Assembly (NCBI GenBank): GCA_002308635.1
Contig: DBWG01000067.1
Span: 1,379 to 29,773 of the forward strand
DNA length: 28,395 nt
Source of the DNA: Ruminococcaceae bacterium UBA1244
GTDB lineage: Bacteria > Bacillota > Clostridia > Oscillospirales > Acutalibacteraceae
Direction of reading: 5' to 3'
In this document: in pieces, positions 1-6,744 of the stretch
How positions within the stretch are numbered: position 1 is the stretch's first letter
How the letters are laid out: every line of letters starts with the position of its first letter
Translations under genes and position numbers: made by a program
Notes under the pieces: model-generated
The model's database searches: none
The model's input: only the letters and a program-made list of their open reading frames with translations
Told to the model about the DNA's origin: nothing

Positions 1-681
1 AGATGGAACCCTAAAATGGCTCCCTACATCTTCACAGAAAGAAACGGCATCTACATTATCGACCTTCAGAAGACAGTAAAGAAGCTCGAAGAGGCTTACA
101 GCTTCGTTCGTGAGATCTCTTCAGAGGGCAAGTCCGTTCTCTTTGTCGGCACCAAAAAGCAGGCTCAGGATTCCGTAAAGGAAGAGGCTCTCCGTGCAGG
201 CGCTTACTATGTAAACGCAAGATGGCTTGGCGGTATGCTCACAAACTTTACGACTATCCGCCGCAGGATCGAAAGACTCAGACAGCTCCGTACAATGGAG
301 TCTGACGGTACATTTGATCTTCTTCCCAAGAAGGAAGTTATCAAGCTCAACCTCGAGATCGAAAAGCTTGAGAAGTTCCTCGGCGGTATCAAGGATATGA
401 AGGAGATCCCCGGCGCACTCTTTATCGTTGACCCGAGAAAGGAAAGAATCGCTGTTGCAGAAGCAAAGAAGCTCGGTATCCCGATCGTTGCTATCGTAGA
501 TACAAACTGCGATCCTGATGAGATCGACTACGTTATTCCCGGAAACGATGACGCTATCCGTGCAGTAAAGCTTATTTCAGGCGCAATTGCAAGTGCTATC
601 ATCGAAGGCAATGAGGGCAAGATGGGCGCAGCTGCTGCAGAAGAGACTGAGGCAGAGGCTGAAGCTGAGACTGAGGAATAA
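1..681 (+). CDS. rpsB: 30S ribosomal protein S2, 5' end outside window
   Basis: This is ribosomal protein S2, a component of the 30S subunit head that is needed for S1 binding and translation initiation. The reading frame is open from base 1: the first codons read RWNPKMAPYIF, the family motif that normally follows the N-terminal GVHFGH segment. The Met at 16 is therefore internal and the true start lies upstream of the window. Family hallmarks seen include FVGTKKQA, RWLGGMLTNF, and the P-G-A-L-F-I-V-D-P and IPIVAIVDTNCDP segments. The C-terminus is an Ala/Glu-rich acidic tail (roughly the last 20 residues), common in clostridial S2. A hairpin terminator follows directly and tsf is next, the conserved rpsB-tsf order. 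Confidence 0.97.
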   Translation, partial: RWNPKMAPYIFTERNGIYIIDLQKTVKKLEEAYSFVREISSEGKSVLFVGTKKQAQDSVKEEALRAGAYYVNARWLGGMLTNFTTIRRRIERLRQLRTMESDGTFDLLPKKEVIKLNLEIEKLEKFLGGIKDMKEIPGALFIVDPRKERIAVAEAKKLGIPIVAIVDTNCDPDEIDYVIPGNDDAIRAVKLISGAIASAIIEGNEGKMGAAAAEETEAEAEAETEE

Positions 682-696
682 TATCGACTATAAAAG

Positions 697-725
697 AATA
701 CCCGCAGTGCTTGCGGGTATTTTTT
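697..725 (+). terminator. Intrinsic terminator or attenuator between rpsB and tsf
   Basis: A perfect 10-bp stem (697-706 with 712-721), loop GTGCT, is followed by a T run. It sits 16 bases past the rpsB stop and 41 bases before the tsf start, so it probably lowers rather than abolishes read-through into tsf. A TATAAT hexamer lies at 740-745 but has no convincing -35 partner. Confidence 0.8.
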
Positions 726-765
726 AAAGAAAAACAATATATAATAGTTTACGGAGGTAATTATC

Positions 766-1687
766 ATGGCTTTTACAGCACAGGATGTTAAGACATTGAG
801 AGAGAGAACAGGCTGCGGTATGATGGACTGCAAAAAGGCTCTTTCACAGACAGACGGCGATATGGAAAAGGCTATCGACGTTCTCAGAGAGCAGGGTCTT
901 GCTAAGGCAGCTAAGAAGGCTTCAAGAATCGCTGCAGAAGGCGTTGCATTCGCTATCACAAACGATGACTGCACAGCAGGCGTAGCTCTTGAGGTAAACG
1001 CTGAGACAGACTTCGTTGCAAAGAACGCTGATTTCCAGGGCTTTGTAAAGACAGTTGCAGAAACAGTTATGGCTGAGAAGCCCGCTGACGTTGCAGGATC
1101 TCCTTACAAAGAAGGCAGTCGGCACAGAAATGACAGTTGCAGAGCTTCTTCAGGAGAAGATCCAGACTATCGGTGAGAACATCATCATACGTCGTTTTGA
1201 GCGTTATGAGGGCACTGTTGCTACTTATATCCATGCAGGCGGCAAGATCGCAGTTATGGTCAAATTCGACACAGACGTAGAGATCGGTGACGCTTTCCAG
1301 ACATACGCAAAGGACGTTGCTATGCAGATCGCTGCTCTTAATACACAGTATCTTGACGAAGCTTCTGTACCCGCAGAGGTTGTTGAGCATGAAAAAGAGA
1401 TCATGATCGCTCAGATGAAGCAGGATCCCAAGATGGCAAACAAGCCCGATCAGGTTCTTGCAAAGATCGTTGACGGTAAAGTGGGTAAGTACTATAAAGA
1501 GAACTGCCTTGTAGATCAGGAGTTCGTAAAGGATAACTCCAAGACAATCGGTTCTTATACAAAAGAAACTGCAAAGGCTCTCGGCGGAAAGATCGAGATC
1601 CTCGGCTTTGTACGCTTTGAAAAGGGCGAGGGCCTTGAAAAGCGTTCAGACGACTTTGCAGCTGAAGTTGCAAGCATGGTAAAATAA
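766..1687 (+). pseudogene. tsf: Elongation factor Ts, interrupted by a one-base frameshift
   Basis: EF-Ts is the guanine-nucleotide exchange factor that regenerates EF-Tu-GTP. The gene starts at ATG 766 after a good GGAGG site (753-757). The N-terminal UBA-like domain, the TGCGMMDCKKAL motif and the NAETDFVAKN motif are all intact. Near 1096 homology jumps from the first frame to the +1 frame: the first frame runs on to a stop at 1174-1176, while the next frame supplies the rest of EF-Ts (KKAVGTEMTV onward, through RRFERYEG to the C-terminus ending at 1687). Removing one G at 1096/1097 restores a continuous reading frame of 306 codons with VADLLTKKAVGTEM at the junction, as expected for the family. 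EF-Ts is essential or nearly so, so a sequencing or assembly indel is more likely than a real null. Product identity is certain; whether it is truly broken is not. Confidence 0.9.
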
Positions 1688-1705
1688 TTTTCTTACTCAA
1701 TATTC

Positions 1706-1738
1706 AAGGGACTGCAAATTGTTTTGCAGTCCCTTTTT
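1706..1738 (+). terminator. Intrinsic terminator of tsf
   Basis: A perfect 13-bp stem (1706-1718 with 1723-1735) closes a 4-base loop and runs into a T tract. It lies 18 bases past the tsf stop and ends the rpsB-tsf unit before the convergent MerR gene. Read from the minus strand it lacks a good U tail. Confidence 0.9.
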
Positions 1739-1774
1739 GTGTTTGGATATTATTCGGTTTGTTTTTTCGTCTTT

Positions 1775-2173
1775 TTATAACTGCTCCATGATCTGTTTTT
1801 TACATTCATCCATTTTTTTAGTGTTGAATATAGAAAAATCTAATCTGCTGCCCTCATCTCCCATAATATTGTGTATCAGAGAGAGTAAACCTTCAATATG
1901 CTGTTTTTTTAGCTCTAAAAATTCGGCGTGACGCTGTAAAGCTTTTTGCTTGTCCCGACTTGCGTCATTTAGTATTGCTATTATGTCCTTTAGAGGCATT
2001 TCCAGTTCACGAAATAAAAGTATCTCCTGCAGACGTAAAAGTGCATCCTTGTCATAAAGCCGTTCGCCTGTATCCGTGCGCTCCTGAGAACGTATCAGTC
2101 CGATCTTGTCATAATACTGTAAAGTCATAATGTTTACACCTGTCAGCTCGCTGACCTGTTTTAATGTCATCAT
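1775..2173 (-). CDS. Short TipA-like MerR family transcriptional regulator
   Basis: This is a 132-residue MerR-type activator. It has an N-terminal winged helix-turn-helix (residues about 3-70) with the family motifs VSELTGV, LQYYDKIGLI and the R-x-Y wing (GERLYDKDAL), then a long dimerisation helix (about 75-115). The REL-x-x-PL-x-D-I segment resembles the TipA/Mta branch. The last ~20 residues (SIFNTKKMDECKKQ) look like the very start of the TipAS-type effector-domain linker, and then the frame stops; no continuation is visible in other frames. ATG 2173 is preceded by AAGGAGGT (2181-2188) seven bases away. No target gene is adjacent: it is convergent with tsf and divergent from pyrH. Its promoter has the 19-bp spacer of MerR-controlled promoters, so it probably autoregulates. 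The inducer is unknown. Confidence 0.88.
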   Translation of the reverse strand: MMTLKQVSELTGVNIMTLQYYDKIGLIRSQERTDTGERLYDKDALLRLQEILLFRELEMPLKDIIAILNDASRDKQKALQRHAEFLELKKQHIEGLLSLIHNIMGDEGSRLDFSIFNTKKMDECKKQIMEQL

Positions 2174-2196
2174 ATTTTTTACCTCCTTGCGATACT

Positions 2197-2227
2197 ATTA
2201 TAAACCATTATGTAAGGTATGAGTCAA
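2197..2227 (-). promoter_or_regulatory. MerR-type promoter/operator with 19-bp spacer, reading into the MerR gene
   Basis: On the minus strand, -35 TTGACT (2222-2227) and -10 TATAAT (2197-2202) are separated by 19 bp instead of 17. This over-long spacer is the signature of promoters twisted into activity by MerR-family proteins. The spacer holds an imperfect dyad (ACCTTA...AATGGT) where the regulator would bind. The start of transcription would fall about 2190, just before the ribosome binding site at 2181-2188. Confidence 0.72.
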
Positions 2228-2329
2228 TACATTTTTTGAAATTTTTTCATTTTTACTTAAAACCGCATTTTCTGCAAACCATCCGGTTTTGTGCATTATT
2301 CATAAAAAGTATAATTGACCGATTCGCTA

Positions 2330-2358
2330 TTGAAATATGCCATATTTTGTGGTAGGAT
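2330..2358 (+). promoter_or_regulatory. Candidate upstream promoter of pyrH
   Basis: TTGAAA (2330-2335) and TAGGAT (2353-2358) are 17 bp apart, giving 5/6 and 4/6 matches to sigma-A hexamers. It would start transcription about 160 bases upstream of pyrH. Confidence 0.4.
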
Positions 2359-2456
2359 ATATAGAGGCTGCGGAAAATATACAATATATCTGTAAGTGTC
2401 ATGCTTTTGTATCTGAAAAATGGTAATAATGATAAAAGATAAATGTCAAATTAATC

Positions 2457-2485
2457 TTTACTTTATCTGCCGGATATAGTAAAAT
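2457..2485 (+). promoter_or_regulatory. Probable proximal promoter of the pyrH operon
   Basis: TTTACT (2457-2462) and TAAAAT (2480-2485) are spaced exactly 17 bp. Transcription would start near 2492, giving a short leader with the ribosome binding site AGGAG at 2508-2512. This is the better placed of the two pyrH promoter candidates. Confidence 0.55.
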
Positions 2486-2524
2486 ATATAAAAATAATAA
2501 AAACAACAGGAGCGTGTGAGTATT

Positions 2525-3229
2525 ATGACCCCCAAATACAAAAGAGTACTGCTAAAACTCAGCGGAGAATCTCTTGCTGGTACAGAAAAACATGGAATAG
2601 ATTTTGATACTGTGCTGAGCTTTTGCAAGCCGATAAAAAAGCTTAATGAAATGGGTGTTGAGGTTGCAATAGTGGTAGGCGGCGGAAACTTCTGGAGAGG
2701 ACGTTCCAGCGGAAAAATGGACAGGACGAGAGCTGACCATATGGGTATGCTTGCCACAGTTATCAATGCTCTCGGTGTGTGCGATGCTCTTGAACAGCTT
2801 GACCTTGAAGTCAGGGTGCAGACAGCTATCTCAATGCAGCAGGTAGCTGAGCCGTACATCAGAAACAGAGCCATACGCCACCTCGAAAAGGGCAGGATCC
2901 TTGTTTTTGGCTGCGGTACTGGAAACCCGTTCTTCTCTACTGATACTGCCGCAGCACTCAGAGCTGCTGAGATCGAGGCTGATATCATCCTCAAAGCAAC
3001 TATGGTAGACGGCGTTTATGACAGCGACCCGAAGACCAACCCCGATGCAAAAAAATATGACAGGATATCTTTCCAGGAAGTCCTCAGCAAGGATCTTAAG
3101 GTCATGGACAGCACAGCCGCTGCTATCTGTAAGGACAATGGTCTTCCGATCATGGTCTTCAGCCTTGAAAATCCCGACAATATTGTTGCTGCAGTGTGCG
3201 GCGAGAATGTCGGAACGATCGTTGACTAA
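2525..3229 (+). CDS. pyrH: Uridylate kinase (UMP kinase)
   Basis: PyrH phosphorylates UMP to UDP with ATP in pyrimidine nucleotide synthesis; it is a cytoplasmic hexamer of the amino-acid-kinase fold. The protein (234 residues from ATG 2525) opens with YKRVLLKLSGES, the family N-terminus with the phosphate-binding lysine, followed by VVGGGNFWRG, the D-H-M-G-M-L-A-T segment and the late GTIVD end. Two starts compete: ATG 2525 lies 12 bases after AGGAG, while an in-frame GTG at 2516 lies only 3 bases after it; I chose the ATG, but GTG 2516 would add only three residues. pyrH normally follows tsf directly; here a MerR gene and about 350 bases of intergenic DNA intervene, so pyrH has its own promoter. 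frr follows 98 bases later. Confidence 0.96.
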   Translation: MTPKYKRVLLKLSGESLAGTEKHGIDFDTVLSFCKPIKKLNEMGVEVAIVVGGGNFWRGRSSGKMDRTRADHMGMLATVINALGVCDALEQLDLEVRVQTAISMQQVAEPYIRNRAIRHLEKGRILVFGCGTGNPFFSTDTAAALRAAEIEADIILKATMVDGVYDSDPKTNPDAKKYDRISFQEVLSKDLKVMDSTAAAICKDNGLPIMVFSLENPDNIVAAVCGENVGTIVD

Positions 3230-3246
3230 TAATTATCCGGACTCTG

Positions 3247-3278
3247 CGATACGGCACAGACTATATTTTGCCGTATCG
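3247..3278 (+). other. Hairpin between pyrH and frr
   Basis: A perfect 10-bp inverted repeat (3247-3256 with 3269-3278, 12-base loop) occupies the pyrH-frr gap. The following bases (TTATTATAA) are only partly T-rich, so it may act as an attenuator or RNA-processing site rather than a full terminator. Confidence 0.5.
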
Positions 3279-3327
3279 TTATTATAAACCTCATAATAAA
3301 AATTCAAGACAAATGGAGGAATACAAA

Positions 3328-3882
3328 ATGAACACCGTTATCAAGAGTACAGACGACAAGATGACAAAATCCGTACAGCATCTCGAAACAGAGTTTTCTG
3401 AGATCCGCGCAGGACGTGCAAACCCTGCGGTACTCGATAAGATCAGAGTAGACTACTATGGCGCTCCAACAGCCATCAATCAGCTTGCCGCTGTTTCTGT
3501 AACAGAGGCGAGAACCCTCGTTATCCAGCCTTGGGATGCGTCTGTGCTCCGCAAGATCGAAAAGGCTATCCAGACTTCTGATATCGGCATAAATCCTCAG
3601 AATGACGGCAAAATAATCAGAATGATCTTCCCGCCGCTCACTGAGGACAGACGTAAGGAGATCGTTAAGGATATAGCAAAAATGGGCGAGGATACTAAGG
3701 TCGCAGTTCGTTCCATCAGAAGAGAAGCAATGGAAAAACTGAAGTCCATGAAGAAAAAGAGCGAGATCACAGAAGACGATCAGAAAAACGGTGAAAAGAA
3801 GATCCAGGATCTTACCGACAAGCATATCAAGAATATTGACAGTCTTACCGAGAAGAAGCAGAAGCAGATCATGGAAATCTGA
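3328..3882 (+). CDS. frr: Ribosome recycling factor
   Basis: RRF splits post-termination ribosomes together with EF-G. From ATG 3328 it is 184 residues, the normal length. The start is set by GGAGG at 3315-3319, eight bases upstream; an in-frame ATG further up (3268) would add 20 non-family residues and lie inside the intergenic hairpin. Family motifs include the EIRAGRANPAVLD segment near residue 28 (tip of the three-helix bundle), VIQPWD, and LTEDRRKE followed by the C-terminal helix rich in Lys/Glu. It lies in the conserved pyrH-frr-uppS order. Confidence 0.97.
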   Translation: MNTVIKSTDDKMTKSVQHLETEFSEIRAGRANPAVLDKIRVDYYGAPTAINQLAAVSVTEARTLVIQPWDASVLRKIEKAIQTSDIGINPQNDGKIIRMIFPPLTEDRRKEIVKDIAKMGEDTKVAVRSIRREAMEKLKSMKKKSEITEDDQKNGEKKIQDLTDKHIKNIDSLTEKKQKQIMEI

Positions 3883-3920
3883 GTATTCATGTGTTTCAGA
3901 CTGTTCAGCCAAAAACGAAT

Positions 3921-3957
3921 ATCTCGGCGGAGCGTTTTCCGCCGAGATGTGTTTTTA
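3921..3957 (+). terminator. Terminator-like hairpin between frr and uppS
   Basis: A perfect 11-bp GC-rich stem (3921-3931 with 3938-3948), 6-base loop, is followed by GTGTTTTTAT. It ends only 18 bases before the uppS start and no clear new promoter fits between, so it probably reduces expression of the downstream lipid genes by partial termination. Confidence 0.75.
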
Positions 3958-3975
3958 TATTGATGAGGTGAAAAA

Positions 3976-4695
3976 ATGAAAGAAAATGCTTCGTCACTTG
4001 TAATTCCGGCTCATGTCGGGATAATCATGGATGGAAACGGCAGATGGGCGAAAAAAAGAGGACTGCCGCGTTCTGTCGGTCATACTTACGGTGCAAAAAC
4101 ATTTAAAAATATAACCCGCTATATCAGCAAGTGCGGTGTAAAGTACCTTACCTTGTATGCTTTTTCTACCGAAAACTGGAAGCGTCCTTTTGAGGAAGTC
4201 AATGCTCTTATGAAGATATTCAGACAGTATCTTATTGACTCGCTCACAGATTTTCGTGATGACGACATAAAAGTCAATTTCATCGGTGACCGCTCGGCAT
4301 TTGCGGAAGATATCATAAAGCTTATCAATGATACAGAAGAGATCGCAAAGGACAGAAAGGGTATGCAGCTGAATATAGCAATGAACTACGGCGGCCGTGA
4401 TGAACTGATCCATGCTGTAAGAGAGATTGCCCGTGATGTCGTTGATGGCGCCGTCAATATTTCCGATATCAGTGAACAGACTATCGCTGACAAGCTCTAT
4501 ACCTCTGGTCAGCCTGACCCCGATCTTATCATCCGGACCGGCGGAGAACACCGTCTCAGCAACTTTATGCTCTTCCAGGCAGCATATTCGGAATTTTATT
4601 CCACCGATACCCTCTGGCCGGATTTTAAGGCCGAAGACTTTGATGAGGCTTTGAGAGTGTTCAATCAGAGAAACAGGAGATTTGGTGGTGTATAA
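3976..4695 (+). CDS. uppS: Isoprenyl transferase / undecaprenyl diphosphate synthase
   Basis: This cis-prenyltransferase condenses farnesyl diphosphate with isopentenyl diphosphate to make undecaprenyl diphosphate, the carrier lipid for cell wall synthesis. It has 239 residues. The N-terminal catalytic motif GIIMDGNGRWA (Asp19 binds Mg2+) and the C-terminal RTGGEHRLSNFMLFQ / W-P-D-F signature are present. ATG 3976 has GAGGTG at 3964-3969. Its stop codon directly abuts the cdsA start (TAA then ATG), implying translational coupling. Confidence 0.97.
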   Translation: MKENASSLVIPAHVGIIMDGNGRWAKKRGLPRSVGHTYGAKTFKNITRYISKCGVKYLTLYAFSTENWKRPFEEVNALMKIFRQYLIDSLTDFRDDDIKVNFIGDRSAFAEDIIKLINDTEEIAKDRKGMQLNIAMNYGGRDELIHAVREIARDVVDGAVNISDISEQTIADKLYTSGQPDPDLIIRTGGEHRLSNFMLFQAAYSEFYSTDTLWPDFKAEDFDEALRVFNQRNRRFGGV

Positions 4696-5523
4696 ATGGC
4701 TAAACGGTTTCTTGTCGCTGCTGTCGGCGTACCGCTGATATTTGCAGTAGTTTTTTTAGGAGCAGATTTTCCGGTCCTTTTTGATATTGCCGTATCAATA
4801 ATATGTGTTGTGTCTGTTTTTGAGTTTACGGGTGCTGTCAAGTCGATCAAGCTTTACCAGCTAAGCATCCCGTCTTTACTTTTTGCGGCTGCATATCCGA
4901 TACTGCTGACTTACGGTCATGCTCTCGTTACCTGTTTTGTCTATTCTGGAATAATGCTATCTATGATCGTGTTCTTTCATAAGAAGATAACCTACAAAGA
5001 ACTTGCATATACTTACTCTATGACGATCATAATTACCGTTGCACTGTCAACGATAGTGATGATCAAGAATATGTATCCCGATTATGCGCCATTCTATTTT
5101 CTTATCGCACTTGGTCTGCCGTGGATGGCTGATATAGGTGCATTCTTTGCCGGCACTTTTTTCGGCAGACACAAACTTTGCCCTGAGATCAGCCCGAAAA
5201 AGACAGTTGAGGGTGCGATCGGCGGTATTCTGTTCTGTATAGGCGCCACCTGCTTTATCTCATGGCTGTTATCTTTTATCGGTTACGGCACACTTGCAGA
5301 GATAGACTATGTCAATGTTTCATGTATGGCATTCATAGGTTCATTTCTTTCAATTGTCGGTGATCTCAGTTTTTCGATGATAAAGCGCAATTTTGGCATT
5401 AAGGACTACGGTTCGATTCTTCCCGGCCACGGGGGATTCCTTGACCGCTTCGATAGTGTTATCTTTGTTTCGCCGTTTATGTTTGTTTTTTTAACATACT
5501 TCCCGATCATTTTTAGCACTTGA
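4696..5523 (+). CDS. cdsA: Phosphatidate cytidylyltransferase (CDP-diglyceride synthase)
   Basis: CdsA converts phosphatidic acid and CTP to CDP-diacylglycerol, the branch-point precursor of bacterial phospholipids, in the cytoplasmic membrane. The 275-residue protein is strongly hydrophobic with about seven to eight membrane segments. The family signature S-x-I-K-R-x4-K-D-x-G-x2-L-P-x-H-G-G-x-x-D-R is complete near residues 226-251. It starts immediately after the uppS stop. Confidence 0.96.
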   Translation: MAKRFLVAAVGVPLIFAVVFLGADFPVLFDIAVSIICVVSVFEFTGAVKSIKLYQLSIPSLLFAAAYPILLTYGHALVTCFVYSGIMLSMIVFFHKKITYKELAYTYSMTIIITVALSTIVMIKNMYPDYAPFYFLIALGLPWMADIGAFFAGTFFGRHKLCPEISPKKTVEGAIGGILFCIGATCFISWLLSFIGYGTLAEIDYVNVSCMAFIGSFLSIVGDLSFSMIKRNFGIKDYGSILPGHGGFLDRFDSVIFVSPFMFVFLTYFPIIFST

Positions 5524-5595
5524 ATCATAAACAGAAATGTTATTAGTGCTGATCTGTACAAATTCTCAAATGATATGCAGCGGAGGTGCTTCAAC

Positions 5596-6744
5596 TTGAC
5601 AACGAATATTGCCGTTCTCGGCTCTACAGGCTCAATAGGTGTTCAGACGCTTGATGTTGCCAGAAAACACAATATAAAGGTTCATGCCCTTACAGCAAAC
5701 AAAAGCATCGGTCTGCTCGAACAGCAGGCTCGTGAATTCCATCCGGAGCTTGTTGCAGTTGTTGACAGAGACTGCGCCAAAAAGCTCAGGATCGCTCTTG
5801 CTGATACCGGTATTGCTGTTGCTGACGGAGAAGAGGGTGTCAGAGAGGCTGCACACATAAACGGTGCGGATACAGTTGTAAACGCAGTTGTCGGTGTGGC
5901 AGGACTTATGCCGACTCTTGAGGCGATCAGCGCAAATAAAAATATTGCCCTTGCAAACAAAGAAACACTGGTGGCAGGTGGCAGAGTAGTAAAAGAAGCA
6001 ATAAAAAAACACGGAGTAAAGCTTTATCCCGTTGACAGCGAACACTCCGCAATATTTCAGTGCCTTCAGGGCTGTCCGGAGAACTCACTCAAAAAGATCA
6101 TCCTGACGGCTTCCGGCGGTTCGTTTTATGGAAAGACAAAAAAGGAGCTTGGCTCCGTTACGATTGCCGATGCACTCAAACATCCGAACTGGAGCATGGG
6201 GGCAAAGATAACTGTCGATTCCGCAACAATGATGAACAAAGGGCTTGAGGTTATTGAAGCATCCTGGCTGTTTGACGTGCCGGATGAAAAGATAGACGTT
6301 CTTATACATCGTGAAAGCATTGTTCATTCGATGATACAGCTTGTGGATAATTCCGTGATAGCACAGCTTGGAGTCCCTGATATGAGGATCCCGATACAGT
6401 ATGCCCTTACATATCCTCAAAGATATGAGTCGCCTGTAAAGGAACTTGACCTTTCAGAGATCGCTCGGCTTACTTTTGCAAGGCCTGATGAGGACACGTT
6501 TGAGTGTCTTGCACTTTGCCGGAAGGCACTCAGACTCGGAGGACTTTATCCTGCCGCTGCAAATGCAGCAAACGAGGCTGCGGTAGGGCTTTTCCTGAAA
6601 GGAAGGATATCATTCCTTGAGATACCGGAGCTTGTAAAAAAGGCAGTTTCAGGATTCAGCGTTGATAAAACGGATTTTACCCTTGACGATGTACTCCGGA
6701 CAGATGCTTTGATAAGGGCAGAAATAAATGATATTAGGAGATGA
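5596..6744 (+). CDS. dxr: 1-deoxy-D-xylulose 5-phosphate reductoisomerase
   Basis: DXR rearranges and reduces DXP to 2-C-methyl-D-erythritol 4-phosphate using NADPH, the committed step of the MEP isoprenoid pathway. I chose TTG 5596 because GGAGG (5582-5586) is nine bases upstream and the protein then begins MTTNIAVLGSTGSIG; an in-frame ATG at 5575 has no ribosome binding site and would put GGAGG inside the gene. The result is 382 residues, normal length. The NADPH loop GSTGSIG (9-15), the metal ligands Asp147, Glu149 and Glu218, and the SGGSF segment are present. Its last codons overlap rseP by four bases (ATGA). Confidence 0.96.
   Translation: MTTNIAVLGSTGSIGVQTLDVARKHNIKVHALTANKSIGLLEQQAREFHPELVAVVDRDCAKKLRIALADTGIAVADGEEGVREAAHINGADTVVNAVVGVAGLMPTLEAISANKNIALANKETLVAGGRVVKEAIKKHGVKLYPVDSEHSAIFQCLQGCPENSLKKIILTASGGSFYGKTKKELGSVTIADALKHPNWSMGAKITVDSATMMNKGLEVIEASWLFDVPDEKIDVLIHRESIVHSMIQLVDNSVIAQLGVPDMRIPIQYALTYPQRYESPVKELDLSEIARLTFARPDEDTFECLALCRKALRLGGLYPAAANAANEAAVGLFLKGRISFLEIPELVKKAVSGFSVDKTDFTLDDVLRTDALIRAEINDIRR

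Larger units (their letters stand above)
2203..2524. other. Divergent intergenic region between MerR gene and pyrH
   Basis: About 350 bases of AT-rich non-coding DNA lie between the MerR start and pyrH. It holds the MerR promoter on the minus strand, two candidate pyrH promoters on the plus strand (listed separately), and a 7-bp inverted repeat AAAACCG/CGGTTTT (2259-2265 and 2284-2290, 18-base gap) that lacks a terminator-like T tail. I see no gene, RNA fold of a known family, or repeat in the remainder. Confidence 0.6.

Noticed and set aside
740..745. TATAAT before tsf as a separate promoter
   Set aside because: No acceptable -35 hexamer lies 16-18 bases upstream; the region is the terminator tail.
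528..974. Long minus-strand open frame across the rpsB-tsf junction
   Set aside because: It is antisense to two conserved genes, spans a terminator and has no protein-family features; it is a shadow of the Ala/Glu-rich coding sequence.
1090..1176. Programmed frameshift in tsf
   Set aside because: There is no slippery run, stop codon at the shift point, or stimulatory structure like those of known recoding sites; a one-base data error explains it more simply. It is kept only as a finding to check.
2427..2466. Imperfect inverted repeat GATAAAAGAT...ATCTTTACTTTATC upstream of pyrH
   Set aside because: The arms differ in length and the region is very AT-rich; chance similarity is likely.
3268..3327. 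Upstream ATG for frr (3268)
   Set aside because: It would put the intergenic hairpin and the GGAGG site inside the gene and add residues not found in the family.
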